From: CAYYJM01 sp964471755
GTDB taxonomy: Bacteria; Planctomycetota; Planctomycetia; Gemmatales; Gemmataceae
Reading direction: 5' to 3'
DNA: 44,148 nucleotides
Assembly (NCBI GenBank): GCA_964471755.1
Contig: CAYYJM010000015.1
Location: 1 to 44,148, forward strand
Shown here: positions 1-8,835 of the stretch, one piece after another
Numbering within the stretch: position 1 is the stretch's first letter
Layout: every line of letters starts with the position of its first letter
Program-made: the position numbers and the translations under genes
Notes under the pieces: generated by a model
Told to the model about the DNA's origin: nothing
Databases searched by the model: none
Seen by the model: the letters and a program-made list of their open reading frames with translations, nothing else

Positions 1-996
1 GATGCTTTCCCGCAGGCGGCGCGAACGCAGGTCCGCTTCGTCAGCCCCAGCGGCATGCGGATCTCCTGGTACGCTCCCGGTCCCGACGGCCGGAACTTCA
101 CCGCCGAGTTCCTGGAAGCGCCAGGCCGGTACAACTTCGTCCAGGCGGCCATCTACCGGCTCAAGCTGACGAACCTGCCCAACCGGACGAACCTGACGGC
201 CCTCTATCCGACGCTCGAAGTCGTGCCGGCCAACGCCAAGACGGCGACGTTCCTGGCCCATTCCTCGGTGCCGATCAACTTCACCGAGGAAGACATCGAG
301 CAGGTGGCGGCCGGTAACTTTCTGGTCAAGGTGATCTACCTGCCCGATCCGCAGTTCCAGGACCTGGCGGCCACCGGGCCTGATGAGGTCGTTTCGACCC
401 GTCTGGAACCGGGCGTCGATCCGATCAACGAGGCGCTGCGGCGCGGCAGCATCCTGGCCATCATCCGGCTGGGCAACTCGGATCTGGAAGCGCCGAACAC
501 GCCGGCCATGGACGCGCCGCCGGCCGGTCATCGGCGACCGCCCGTTCCGCAGGGACCGGCGCTTCCGGGCGCTCCCGCAGTCCCCGGCGTTCCCGCCGTT
601 CCGGGCGGTCCCGCTGGCCCGATGGGGCCGGGTGGACCATCCGTCTTGGGAGGCCCGGGTGCCGCCTCGATGCTCGGCTTCCCGGCGGCCGCGCTGCCGG
701 CTCAGCCGCATCAGCACCTGTCCCTCGGGGCTCCGGGGCCGAGCATGGTGCCGAACATGATGCCGGCCCAGGGACCGAACGGTCGGCCGTACCTGGCTCC
801 GTCGCCGATCCCCGGTCTGCCGGCCGCCATCCAGGGGGCCGGCCCGCCGCCGGTCGGCGATCCGAACGCCACGCCGGTGCCGGTGAGCCCGAGCAAGACG
901 ACGGCCCGGCCGACGCCACCAACCGCCGGCCCGAAGCCGACCGAGAGCCGTTCCTTCTTCCCCGCCAGCATCCGCCAGGCCGGCGGCACCCGCTGA
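1..996 (+). CDS. Exported planctomycete protein of unknown function, 5' end missing
   Basis: The reading frame is already open at base 1 and runs to TGA at 994-996, so the start and any signal peptide lie outside the window. The first two thirds (to about residue 170) hold a globular domain with YPTLEVVPANAK and NFLVKVIYLPDP. The next gene has matching segments (YPTLEV, TLVTKVIFLEHP), so the two share a domain and are probably paralogues. The last third is rich in Pro, Gly and Ala (PGVPAVPGGPAGPMGPGGP) and looks disordered. I do not recognise a named family and no catalytic motif is visible. Its neighbour is exported and ends in a DUF11 domain, so a cell-envelope role is plausible but inferred. 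Confidence 0.75.
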   Translation, partial: DAFPQAARTQVRFVSPSGMRISWYAPGPDGRNFTAEFLEAPGRYNFVQAAIYRLKLTNLPNRTNLTALYPTLEVVPANAKTATFLAHSSVPINFTEEDIEQVAAGNFLVKVIYLPDPQFQDLAATGPDEVVSTRLEPGVDPINEALRRGSILAIIRLGNSDLEAPNTPAMDAPPAGHRRPPVPQGPALPGAPAVPGVPAVPGGPAGPMGPGGPSVLGGPGAASMLGFPAAALPAQPHQHLSLGAPGPSMVPNMMPAQGPNGRPYLAPSPIPGLPAAIQGAGPPPVGDPNATPVPVSPSKTTARPTPPTAGPKPTESRSFFPASIRQAGGTR

Positions 997-1002
997 TGTC
1001 GG

Positions 1003-1100
1003 AAACGATGAACGATGAACGATGAACGATGAACCAACGACTGGCGTCCTGTCTGGTTCTTCGGCCTGATTCATCGTTCATCGTTCATCGTTCATCGTTT
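1003..1100. repeat. Heptanucleotide tandem repeat arranged as a 31-bp perfect inverted repeat
   Basis: Bases 1003-1033 carry four copies of a 7-mer (AACGATG register). Bases 1070-1100 carry the exact reverse complement. The arms are 31 nt, perfectly matched, with a 36-nt loop. The element fills the gap between two exported-protein genes and could form a long hairpin in either transcript. Short heptamer repeats between genes are known in several bacterial lineages; whether this one ends transcription or is a mobile repeat cannot be told here. Confidence 0.85.
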
Positions 1101-1125
1101 TATTTCTCCCCCCCGGGTTGTGGTC

Positions 1126-2829
1126 ATGAAACGTTCTGCGCTGCTGCTGATGTTGCTGCTGCCGGCACTGGCTCCGGCGCAGGTCTATTCGCCGAGCAAT
1201 CCGCCGATGGTGGGGCCGCCACCGGGAGTGGGGCCCGCTGCGTTGCTCTACGTCCGTCTCGATGGACCACCGGGAGCCCGGGCGGTCTGGTATCAGGGCC
1301 AGGCGAAGCGTGACCTGGCGATGCCCTCCGTTCTCGGTCTGCGGCCCGGCTACGTCTTTCGCTTTGAGATCAACAACCTGCCCGAGCTGCCCGGCGTGAG
1401 TCTCTATCCGACGCTCGAAGTTCGCGGCAGTCTGTCGATGACGAGCAAGGCTCGACCGCGCGACTTTCCCGCGCCGGTCATCCTGACGCGCGACGATCTC
1501 CAGGCCGTGCTTCGCGGCACCCTGGTGACCAAGGTGATCTTCCTGGAACATCCCGAGCGGGCCATCCCCACGGCGACCACCATCGAGAGCCCGCTGGAGA
1601 CGACGCTGCCGCCCAATCGCGATCTGCTCGAGGAGGCTCGCGAACAGGGCCGAACCGTGCTGGTCTTCCGCATCGGCCAGCGTCAGAGTACGGCCGAGGA
1701 ACTCGCTCAGGGGCACATCCCCGGTACGGTCCTCTTCCCCGGCCAGGCGTCGCTGTCCCGGCCGACGATCGCGCCGATTCTGCCGTTCGCCTGCTGGCCG
1801 TGGTATGACCCGGTCGCCGGCCCAGCTCGGCCGGATGACGAGTGCATCCACAACGGCGGAATCACGCCGGCCGGGCCGCAGATGCCGCTCGCTCGGCGGA
1901 TGGGATCGAGCCACGCCTGGATGCGTGCCGGCCTCGACGCCAACGGCCGACTCGCGGGCCTGCAACCGATGGACGCCGTCGCCGAATATCGCGATGCCCG
2001 CGGCGTGAAGCGCATCGTCCCCTCGAACCGGGTCTGCATTTGCATTCCACGCTATCAGGTGCTGCGCAGCGAGACGCCGCTGTCGAAGAACGTCAACACC
2101 CTGGTCGTCGGCGAGAAGGTCGGCGTCAAGGGCCGTGATCAGTTCCGACTCTCGCTGCCGCCGACGCCGGTCGAGAGTCAGCATCAGATGCGGGCCTTCC
2201 AAAGCAATTCTCGACCGACCGAGGCGGAGAGCCAGCAGGCGGCCCACGCGATCCAGCGGATCGAGATGATCAACGCCCAGGCCCTGATGCAGGGGCCGAT
2301 CATCTATCTCGGCAGCAAGTCGGCCGATCTGCTCAGCGAGGTGCAGAAGGCCGTTCTCCGGCAGCAGATTCAGTGGGCCTGTGAGTGGAGCGGCCGTCAG
2401 CGCATCGGCGTGAACGTCGGCTCGCAGGCGACCCACGCCATCGGCCGAATCGAGGGCGGTCCCCAGATCATCAAGGCGACCGCCGAGACGCGCAGCCTGA
2501 CGGCGTGCTGTCACGAGATCGCCGAGGTGCCCGGTTCGCCGTTGCTGCTGTTCAAGTGTGCCGACACGGGAGCGGCCCGGGTCGGAGCGGTGATCACCTT
2601 CACGCTCAAGTACGCCAACCAGGGCGGCAAGCCGATCCAGGACGTGGCCCTGACCGACAGTCTGTCGCCACGCCTGGAGTACGTCCCCGGCAGTGCCGAG
2701 GCCGACCGCGACGCCGTGTTCACCACCCAGGAGAACGAGGCCGGCTCGCAGATCCTCCGCTGGGAGATCACCGGCGTGCTGCGACCCGGTGCCAGCGGCG
2801 TGGTCAAGTTCAAGGCCCGCGTGCGCTGA
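1126..2829 (+). CDS. Secreted protein with C-terminal DUF11 domain
   Basis: The ATG at 1126 is preferred to the in-frame GTG at 1120 because it gives a clean signal peptide (MKRSALLLMLLLPALAPAQ). The product is 567 residues. Residues about 20-190 match the domain of the upstream truncated gene (SLYPTLEVRG, LVTKVIFLEHPE). The middle (about 190-460) is unassigned, with a Cys pair in RVCICIPRY. The last 95 residues are a DUF11-type beta-sandwich repeat (ITFTLKYANQGGKPIQDV, LTDSLSPRLEYVPGSAEA), common in large surface proteins of planctomycetes. The likely place is the periplasm or cell surface. The role is unknown; a structural or adhesion part is an inference from the DUF11 domain. Confidence 0.85.
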   Translation: MKRSALLLMLLLPALAPAQVYSPSNPPMVGPPPGVGPAALLYVRLDGPPGARAVWYQGQAKRDLAMPSVLGLRPGYVFRFEINNLPELPGVSLYPTLEVRGSLSMTSKARPRDFPAPVILTRDDLQAVLRGTLVTKVIFLEHPERAIPTATTIESPLETTLPPNRDLLEEAREQGRTVLVFRIGQRQSTAEELAQGHIPGTVLFPGQASLSRPTIAPILPFACWPWYDPVAGPARPDDECIHNGGITPAGPQMPLARRMGSSHAWMRAGLDANGRLAGLQPMDAVAEYRDARGVKRIVPSNRVCICIPRYQVLRSETPLSKNVNTLVVGEKVGVKGRDQFRLSLPPTPVESQHQMRAFQSNSRPTEAESQQAAHAIQRIEMINAQALMQGPIIYLGSKSADLLSEVQKAVLRQQIQWACEWSGRQRIGVNVGSQATHAIGRIEGGPQIIKATAETRSLTACCHEIAEVPGSPLLLFKCADTGAARVGAVITFTLKYANQGGKPIQDVALTDSLSPRLEYVPGSAEADRDAVFTTQENEAGSQILRWEITGVLRPGASGVVKFKARVR

Positions 2830-2880
2830 ACCGCCGACCGATCCGAGCCCGTCGCGACGGCAGGGGTTTTCTTCTCTCCC

Positions 2881-2910
2881 TTGCTGGCGCGGCGGGCTTC
2901 TGGCTATATA
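2881..2910 (+). promoter_or_regulatory. Candidate sigma-70 promoter for the zinc peptidase gene
   Basis: TTGCTG at 2881-2886 and TATATA at 2905-2910 are 18 bp apart. The start codon at 2955 lies about 38 bases after the expected transcription start, and AGGAG at 2943-2947 is in between. Found by eye only. Confidence 0.5.
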
Positions 2911-2954
2911 CAAAGAGCAACGCAACCCCTCGTCTCGCACCCAGGAGCGGCACC

Positions 2955-3863
2955 ATGAAAGTGGAAGGACGCGAAGAATCCAGCAACGTCGAGGACGAAC
3001 GCGGCAAGGGCATCAGCGGCGGCGTCATCGGTGGCGGCATCGTCGGCGTGATCGTCCTGCTCATCGCCTCGCTGCTCGGCGTCGATCCGAAGATGCTCCA
3101 GTCCATCGGCTTCAGTGCCGGCGGCAAGGATCAACAGCAAACGTCAGCGGGAGGGGGGGACGGCGAGAAGGATCCCGTTGCCGAGAAGCGCAAGCACTTC
3201 GTCGGTGTCGTCCTGAAGGACACGGAGACGGTCTGGGACAAGCAGTTCCGCGCCCAGCTCGGTCGGTCGTACGCACCGCCTCGGCTCAAACTCTACACCG
3301 GGGCGGTACAGTCGGCGTGTGGCTTCGCTCAGGCGGCCGTCGGGCCGTTCTACTGTCCCGGTGACGAGCGGGTCTACCTCGACCTCAGCTTCTTCGACGA
3401 GCTGGACAAGAAGCTCGGCGCGAAGGGCGATTTCGGCATGGCCTACGCCATCGCTCACGAGGTGGGCCATCACATCCAGTCGCTGATCGCCGCACCGGGA
3501 ACGAACACGCCGTACATCGTCCTGGTGAACAACGCGCAGGTCCGTAAGAACCCCGACGCGAACAAGTTGCAGGTCCGCCTGGAGCTTCAGGCCGACTACC
3601 TGGCCGGCGTCTGGGCGCACTTCGCCGACCAGGACCTCGGCGCACTCGACGCTGGCGATGTCGAGGAGGGCATCGTCGCCGCCCGGGCCGTCGCGGACGA
3701 CACGCTCCAGAAGAAGTTCCAGGGCTACGTCGTGCCGGAGAAGTTCACCCACGGCTCGGCCAAGCAGCGAGCCGGCTGGTTCATGAAGGGCTACAAGACC
3801 GGCGACATCAAGGGCATGCACGAACTGTTCGAGCGGCCCTACGAATCGCTCGACAATCCCTGA
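2955..3863 (+). CDS. Membrane-anchored neutral zinc metallopeptidase, YpfJ family
   Basis: The 302-residue product has the plan of YpfJ-type zinc peptidases. There is a short charged N-terminus, a Gly-rich transmembrane segment at about residues 20-42 (GGVIGGGIVGVIVLLIASLL), a linker, and a catalytic domain from about residue 75. The zinc site is HEVGHH with His168, Glu169 and His172. LELQADYLAGVW near residue 210 gives the third acidic ligand region, and CGFAQAAVGPFYCPGD is the family Cys pair. ATG at 2955 is chosen because AGGAG sits 7 bases upstream and the family N-terminus begins there. The substrate is unknown for the whole family. The 3' end overlaps the convergent kinase gene by 25 bases. 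Confidence 0.92.
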   Translation: MKVEGREESSNVEDERGKGISGGVIGGGIVGVIVLLIASLLGVDPKMLQSIGFSAGGKDQQQTSAGGGDGEKDPVAEKRKHFVGVVLKDTETVWDKQFRAQLGRSYAPPRLKLYTGAVQSACGFAQAAVGPFYCPGDERVYLDLSFFDELDKKLGAKGDFGMAYAIAHEVGHHIQSLIAAPGTNTPYIVLVNNAQVRKNPDANKLQVRLELQADYLAGVWAHFADQDLGALDAGDVEEGIVAARAVADDTLQKKFQGYVVPEKFTHGSAKQRAGWFMKGYKTGDIKGMHELFERPYESLDNP

Positions 3864-6736
3864 GTCTGCGGCAAGAAGACCTCGAAGCGTGTTCCGCGAC
3901 CCGGCTCCGAGGTGACGACGATTCGGCCGTGGTAGCTCTCCACGATCTGCTGGACCACGGCCAGACCCAGGCCGTGGCCCTCGTCTTTCGTGGTGAAGAA
4001 CGGCCGAAACAGATTCTGGCGGACCTCCTCGGACATGCCCTCGCCATCGTCCTCGACGACCAGGCTTCCGCAGGGGGTGGCCTTGTCGGGGCAGGGGGCG
4101 TGTCGAACGGAGACTCGCAGTCGGCCGCCCTGCGGCATCGCATCGCGGGCGTTCAGGCAGAGGTTGAGCAACACCTGCTGGACCTGTGTCTCGTCTGCCC
4201 AGACCGGCACCGTCTCGGGGCTGATTTCCAGACTCGGCGTGATCGATCCGGGCAGCAGGGCTCGCACGAGATCGAGCGTCCGGATGGCGATCTGATTCAG
4301 GTCGATGGTTCGCAGCTGGACCCGTTGCCGACTGAAGTTGAGCAACTGTCCGGCCAGGCCGGCCGCCCGCTCGCACGCCTCGGTGATCAGGTCCAGATAC
4401 TTTCGCGTCGGATGGTCGTGGGCCAACTCGACCTGTGACACCGCGCAGAGGTTCAGGATCACCGTCAGCAGGTTGTTGAAGTCGTGAGCCACGCCGCTGG
4501 CGACCCGGCCGATCAGTTCCAGACGCTGCTCGTGCTGGAGTTCGCGTTCCAGTTGCCGTTCGCGGGTCAGGTCGAGAACCACGCAGGTCACGCCGACAAT
4601 CCGGCCGCCCTGACGCAGCGGCTGGGCCATGCCGAAGCCGATCTTCTCGCTGCCGTCACGGCCCTGGTAGCGGAGTTCGTAGCGAACCGTCTCCCCGGCC
4701 AGGGCCCGGGCCAGGCTGGCCTGCACACGCGGCAGGTCGGCCGGATGGATCGCCCGCATCCAGGCGGCCGGGTCGCGGATCTCCTCGGGCCGGTAGCCGG
4801 TGATCGCGGTCATCGCCGGATTGGCGTACTCCAGCCGAAGCTGGGTGTCGCACTGCACCAGCATCAGGGGCAGATGATCGACCAACTCGCGATACCGTGC
4901 CTCGGCCTGGTGCAGGGCGGTCAGATCCTCCAGGACCCAGACGGCACCGTCCTCCTTGCCCGGCCCGGTCAACCGAACGGGAGCCGCCCAGGAAATCAAC
5001 GGCACCCACTGACCGTCAGGTCGATGAACGATGATGTCGTCCCGCATGGTGGTTCGGCCATATTTCAGGGCCTGGTAGACGGGCAACTCCTCGACCGGAT
5101 AAGGGGTCTGATCGGCACGGTAGAGTCGATACATCGTGGAGAGGTGTTCCAGGCCGGGGAAGCCGTTCTCCCGTTGGCCCAGGAGCTGGCGAGCCCGGGC
5201 GTTGACGAGGAGAGGCCGGCCCGTGCTACCCTGGATGAAGAAGACCCCGGCCGGCAGGTTGGTGACCAGAACCTGGAACATGCTCGATGTCCGCCGCAGG
5301 TCGTCCGCCAGGCGACGCTGTTCCGTGATGTCCGTGACGACTCCATCCCATCCGATCAACCTGCCGCTGCGGTCGAAACGCGGCGACATCGAATCGCGCA
5401 CCCAGCGAGGTGTGGACGGTCCCGATTGCTCCAGCGGTTCCACGTCGGGAGCGACCCGGTACTCGCAGATGACCGCCGGGTCCCGGGCGTTTGACGGCGA
5501 GGGCCGCTGTCGGGTCAGTTGCATCCGTGCGGCCTGGACCAGCTCGCGATCCTCGGGATGGACCCGATCCAGCCAGCGTTGATGATCGCCCCGGAGTTGG
5601 TCCGGGGCGCAGCCGAACAGCGCAGCCGTGGCCGGACTGAGCAGGGTCACCTCGGCCAGGAGAGCCGGGGCGGAAGTCGTGCGTCCGCCGGCCAGAGGAC
5701 CGGTCGCTGGCGTCAGCAGGCGGGCACTGTAAAGCAGAGCGGGCACCCGGTCCACAACCTGGCGGTAGCGTTCTTCCGTGGTTCGGATCCAAGTGAAGGA
5801 AGCGCCGATGAGCAGCACGACGCCGCACTGGGCGAGCAGGCCGCCCTGGAGCTGCCGCAGATTGGCATCGGAGGGCTCGCCGGCCAGCACGAGCAGCGGA
5901 AGCAAGGCGGCGGCCCCGGCGGCGATCATTCCGCCACGAAGGCCCTGCCGAAGACACGCCCAGGTGGCCGGCAGCAAGGTCACGGCCCACTGCGGCAGAC
6001 CCTCCGCGTGGTTCGGGGTCGCCACGATCAGGAGCAGACTGAGCAGTCCCGCAGCCAGGGCGAGGCCGGCCATTTCCAGCCAGTCACCCAGGCCAGTGAC
6101 GGGAGCCGACTCCAGCGGTTCGACCCGATCGCCCTGGCCGCTCAGGACGGACAGCGGCACCCCCGGCGTCGGCTCCGCCGCGTTGAGGACCAGCAAGGGA
6201 ACTCCCAGGACGAAGAAGCCCAGTGCGTCGGCGAGCCACCAGTCCAGCCAGAGAAACAGAAAGGACTCAGCGGGCTCCAGCGGAACCTGCACGGCGGCCT
6301 GCGCGGCCGCGAACACGCCGGCGACCGGTCCCGCGAAGAGCAGGAAAAACAGGATGGCCGAGTGCGGATCGGTCAGCCAGCGTGAGCCGCCGAGGCGGTC
6401 GCGATACAGATACCAGCCGAGGGCTGCCTGGGCGGTCGTCAGCAGGGAGCCGGCCAGAGCCGCGATCGCCTCCGTCGCGGACAGCGACCGCAGAGCCACC
6501 GCCAGGAGCAGGGCCGGTGCGCTGGCCACGAGCAGAAACAATCCCGTGCGGCCAAACCAGACAAACACGGCCAGGCTCAACCCGACGGGCAGATGGATGA
6601 GCGGTGGCTGGAGACCACCCCAGACGCGGCTGTCGAGAACGAGCAGAAACAGCACCGTCACGAGCAGCACCAGGGTGCGGCTCGCGCAGTTGGATGGCGT
6701 CTCCTCGCGCGCATCACTCCGGTCGGTGGGGCTCAT
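3839..6736 (-). CDS. Membrane sensor histidine kinase, MASE1 - three PAS - HisKA - HATPase
   Basis: This 965-residue kinase begins with a multi-pass membrane sensor (about residues 20-320) resembling MASE1, including the FLWLDWWLADALG segment. Three PAS-like domains follow at about 325-470, 485-605 and 615-730. HisKA has the phosphoacceptor His751 in GRVASGVAHDFNNLL, and the ATPase domain has an N box (NLCLNARDAM), a G1 box (VEDDGEGM) and a G2 box (GHGLGLAVV). No receiver domain is fused and no receiver-containing regulator lies nearby. It is the last gene of a minus-strand operon, 12 bases after a sigma-54 activator that also lacks a receiver. It should sense a membrane or soluble cue, but the ligand is unknown. 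Its end overlaps the convergent zinc peptidase gene by 25 bases. Confidence 0.93.
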   Translation of the reverse strand: MSPTDRSDAREETPSNCASRTLVLLVTVLFLLVLDSRVWGGLQPPLIHLPVGLSLAVFVWFGRTGLFLLVASAPALLLAVALRSLSATEAIAALAGSLLTTAQAALGWYLYRDRLGGSRWLTDPHSAILFFLLFAGPVAGVFAAAQAAVQVPLEPAESFLFLWLDWWLADALGFFVLGVPLLVLNAAEPTPGVPLSVLSGQGDRVEPLESAPVTGLGDWLEMAGLALAAGLLSLLLIVATPNHAEGLPQWAVTLLPATWACLRQGLRGGMIAAGAAALLPLLVLAGEPSDANLRQLQGGLLAQCGVVLLIGASFTWIRTTEERYRQVVDRVPALLYSARLLTPATGPLAGGRTTSAPALLAEVTLLSPATAALFGCAPDQLRGDHQRWLDRVHPEDRELVQAARMQLTRQRPSPSNARDPAVICEYRVAPDVEPLEQSGPSTPRWVRDSMSPRFDRSGRLIGWDGVVTDITEQRRLADDLRRTSSMFQVLVTNLPAGVFFIQGSTGRPLLVNARARQLLGQRENGFPGLEHLSTMYRLYRADQTPYPVEELPVYQALKYGRTTMRDDIIVHRPDGQWVPLISWAAPVRLTGPGKEDGAVWVLEDLTALHQAEARYRELVDHLPLMLVQCDTQLRLEYANPAMTAITGYRPEEIRDPAAWMRAIHPADLPRVQASLARALAGETVRYELRYQGRDGSEKIGFGMAQPLRQGGRIVGVTCVVLDLTRERQLERELQHEQRLELIGRVASGVAHDFNNLLTVILNLCAVSQVELAHDHPTRKYLDLITEACERAAGLAGQLLNFSRQRVQLRTIDLNQIAIRTLDLVRALLPGSITPSLEISPETVPVWADETQVQQVLLNLCLNARDAMPQGGRLRVSVRHAPCPDKATPCGSLVVEDDGEGMSEEVRQNLFRPFFTTKDEGHGLGLAVVQQIVESYHGRIVVTSEPGRGTRFEVFLPQTQGLSSDS

Positions 6737-6748
6737 GGTTTACCTGTC

Positions 6749-7837
6749 TCAGGTCTCGTCCTCGACCGAGGATTCGCTCTCGGGAGTCGGCTTGTTGTAC
6801 TGGCCCACTTTCTTGTACAGCGTGTTCCGGTTGATGCCGAGCTTCGCGGCGGCCTTCACCTGGACCTGATCGCACTGCGCCAGCACGTACTCGATCAACT
6901 CCCGCTCCACGCCGCCGACCAGGTGATCGTGAATCGTTCCGTCGGGAATCGTCTGGACGCCGAGACGAACCAGCTGGCGGATGAGCCCCTGTAGTTCGTC
7001 GGTCCTCCGGCCCGGCAGCGGTTTCCACGGCCGATCGTGCTTGCCAGGCGGTGGCAGGCTCTGATCGGTCAGCGTGTTTTCGTCACACAGAACCACGACC
7101 CGGGCGATGTAGTTCTCCAGTTCCCGGACATTGCCCGGCCAGGGATGGGCGAGGAGCATGCGGTTGAAACCGGGACCGATCGTCGGCGGCGGTGTCCGTC
7201 GGTTGATCTCGCAGTATCGCTCCAGAAAGTAGCTCGCCAGCAAGGGGATGTCGTCGTGCCGTTCCCGGAGCGGGGGGATGTAGATCGGCACGACGTTCAG
7301 CCGGTAATAGAGATCGTCGCGGAATCGTCCGGCCTCGATCTCGTCTTCGAGCAACTGATTGGACGCAGCCACCACGCGGGTATCGACGTGGATCGTCCGG
7401 CTCTCGCCGACCCGTTCAAACTCTCCCTCTTGCAGCACGCGCAGCAGCTTCACCTGGAGCTTGGGGCTCATGCTGGTGATCTCATCGAGGAAGATCGTGC
7501 CGCCGTGGGCCGCCTCGAATCGGCCGATCTTATTGTCGATCGCTCCGGTGAACGCCCCCTTGACGTGGCCGAACAATTCGCTCTCCAGGAGGCTCTCGTT
7601 CAGGGCTCCGCAGTTGACCCGGACATAAGGACCCTTCACGCGCGGACTGAGACGATGGACCGCTCGCGCGATCAGTTCCTTGCCGGTGCCCGTCTCGCCG
7701 ACGATCAGCACGCTCGCCTGAGTGGGAGCCACGCGCCGGAGCAACTGGAAAACCTGGCGCAAGGCCGGACTCTGACCGACGACCCCGCTCAGGGGGTCGT
7801 CTGTTGCCGACCGCGCGAAGGCATCCTCCGACCGCAT
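6749..7837 (-). CDS. Sigma-54-dependent activator without receiver domain
   Basis: The 362-residue protein is an AAA+ enhancer-binding protein. Walker A is GETGTGKE (47-54), the sigma-54 contact loop is GAFTGA (94-99), Walker B is GGTIFLDE (112-119), and WPGNVRELENYI (about 233) closes the AAA+ lid. A Fis-type helix-turn-helix follows at about 325-345 (KAAAKLGINRNTLYKKVG). The protein starts almost directly with the AAA+ domain: there are only about 15 residues before it, and no receiver, GAF or PAS input domain. Its activity must be set by another protein, by amount, or constitutively. The gene lies 11 bases after an ECF-like sigma factor and 12 bases before a histidine kinase, so the three are surely co-transcribed. 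Targets are unknown. Confidence 0.93.
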   Translation of the reverse strand: MRSEDAFARSATDDPLSGVVGQSPALRQVFQLLRRVAPTQASVLIVGETGTGKELIARAVHRLSPRVKGPYVRVNCGALNESLLESELFGHVKGAFTGAIDNKIGRFEAAHGGTIFLDEITSMSPKLQVKLLRVLQEGEFERVGESRTIHVDTRVVAASNQLLEDEIEAGRFRDDLYYRLNVVPIYIPPLRERHDDIPLLASYFLERYCEINRRTPPPTIGPGFNRMLLAHPWPGNVRELENYIARVVVLCDENTLTDQSLPPPGKHDRPWKPLPGRRTDELQGLIRQLVRLGVQTIPDGTIHDHLVGGVERELIEYVLAQCDQVQVKAAAKLGINRNTLYKKVGQYNKPTPESESSVEDET

Positions 7838-7848
7838 GGGCTGCTCCC

Positions 7849-8832
7849 TCAGACGTCCGTGGAACGCTCGTCAGTAAGCCGTGAGGCGGCGTCGAGCCCA
7901 GGCGGCACGGGCCGGCCGCGCGCGGCCAGCAGGGCGGCCAACTGATCGCCCGCCAGACGAGGTTCCTCCAGCAGCAGACTTTCCATCTCCGTCAGGATCA
8001 GACCATCCAGATCGTCCCCTGTCCAGCCCTGGAGGTGCATTTGCTCACGAATCCAGCGGACAAACTCCGTGCGCAATCGGTCTGTTCGGCGCGACACGTT
8101 CCCCTCGTGGATGCCGAGCAGACGACCCACCTCGCGCTGATTGAGACGATATCGGCCGCGCAGGCCGAGCAGGAGCAGATCCTCCGGCGGACAGAGGGCC
8201 AGCCAGTCGCGAACGGCCGCACAGAACGCCTCGTGCCAGTGGACGCCGGGGTGTTCCGGCGGAGCCGGGAGATCCAGGTCGCCCGCATCGTCGGTCGCGG
8301 CCAGCGTTCGCAGGCCGTTGGTCCTGCGCAACTCGGACAGGTGGCGATTCTGAAAGACCCGGATCAGCCAGGGAACCAGGGGCCGCAGACCGTCATAGCG
8401 AGCCAGCACCGGAATCGCCTCGGCGTGTTCGCCGGCCAGGAGGAAGCCCCAGAATTCCTGGACCGCCTGTTCCTGCCGTTCCGGATCGCGCGGATAGAGC
8501 CGGGCGGCCCGCGCACGCAGGGCATCGACAAGCAGGGTATCGGGCCGATTCGCCCGGGCGGCGAACAGATCCTGCCAGGCGGTGCCGTCGCCATCGAGGC
8601 AGGCGCTGGCCAGGAACAGATCGGGAGCGTCCAGGCGTTGAAGGAACTCCAACCAGGGCAGGAGGTCCGGGGTCGGCTCGGTTCCGAGCTGGGTCAGGGC
8701 GCGGCGATGAGCCCGTTGCAGGTGTTCCTGAAACCGGCTCGGGCTCATCTGGACGCGCGGCGAGCGCAGCCGGCAGAAATGGTACAGCAGGCGGATACGG
8801 ACGACGATCTCGGAGCCGGCTGGTTCGTTCAT
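7849..8832 (-). CDS. ECF-like sigma factor with extra N- and C-terminal parts
   Basis: The 327-residue product has a sigma-70 region 2-like block at about residues 110-172 (VLARYDGLRPLVPWLIRVFQ, then NRHLSELRR). Region 4 follows at about 218-258, with a helix-turn-helix (NQREVGRLLGIHEGNVSRRT) that is predicted to read a -35 element. About 100 residues precede region 2 and 70 follow region 4, which is long for an ECF factor (usually near 180-200). The tail may carry a regulatory or anti-sigma-like function. No separate anti-sigma gene is next to it. It is the second gene of the operon, 3 bases after the MCE-OmpA gene and 11 bases before the sigma-54 activator. The assignment to sigma factors is good; the subgroup is not certain. 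Confidence 0.8.
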   Translation of the reverse strand: MNEPAGSEIVVRIRLLYHFCRLRSPRVQMSPSRFQEHLQRAHRRALTQLGTEPTPDLLPWLEFLQRLDAPDLFLASACLDGDGTAWQDLFAARANRPDTLLVDALRARAARLYPRDPERQEQAVQEFWGFLLAGEHAEAIPVLARYDGLRPLVPWLIRVFQNRHLSELRRTNGLRTLAATDDAGDLDLPAPPEHPGVHWHEAFCAAVRDWLALCPPEDLLLLGLRGRYRLNQREVGRLLGIHEGNVSRRTDRLRTEFVRWIREQMHLQGWTGDDLDGLILTEMESLLLEEPRLAGDQLAALLAARGRPVPPGLDAASRLTDERSTDV

Positions 8833-8835
8833 ACG

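Noticed and set aside
1078..2940. Long open frame on the minus strand (about 620 codons) opposite the DUF11 protein gene
   Set aside because: It mirrors a real gene with signal peptide and DUF11 domain. Its translation is Arg/Gly/His-rich without motifs, as expected from the antisense of GC-rich coding DNA.
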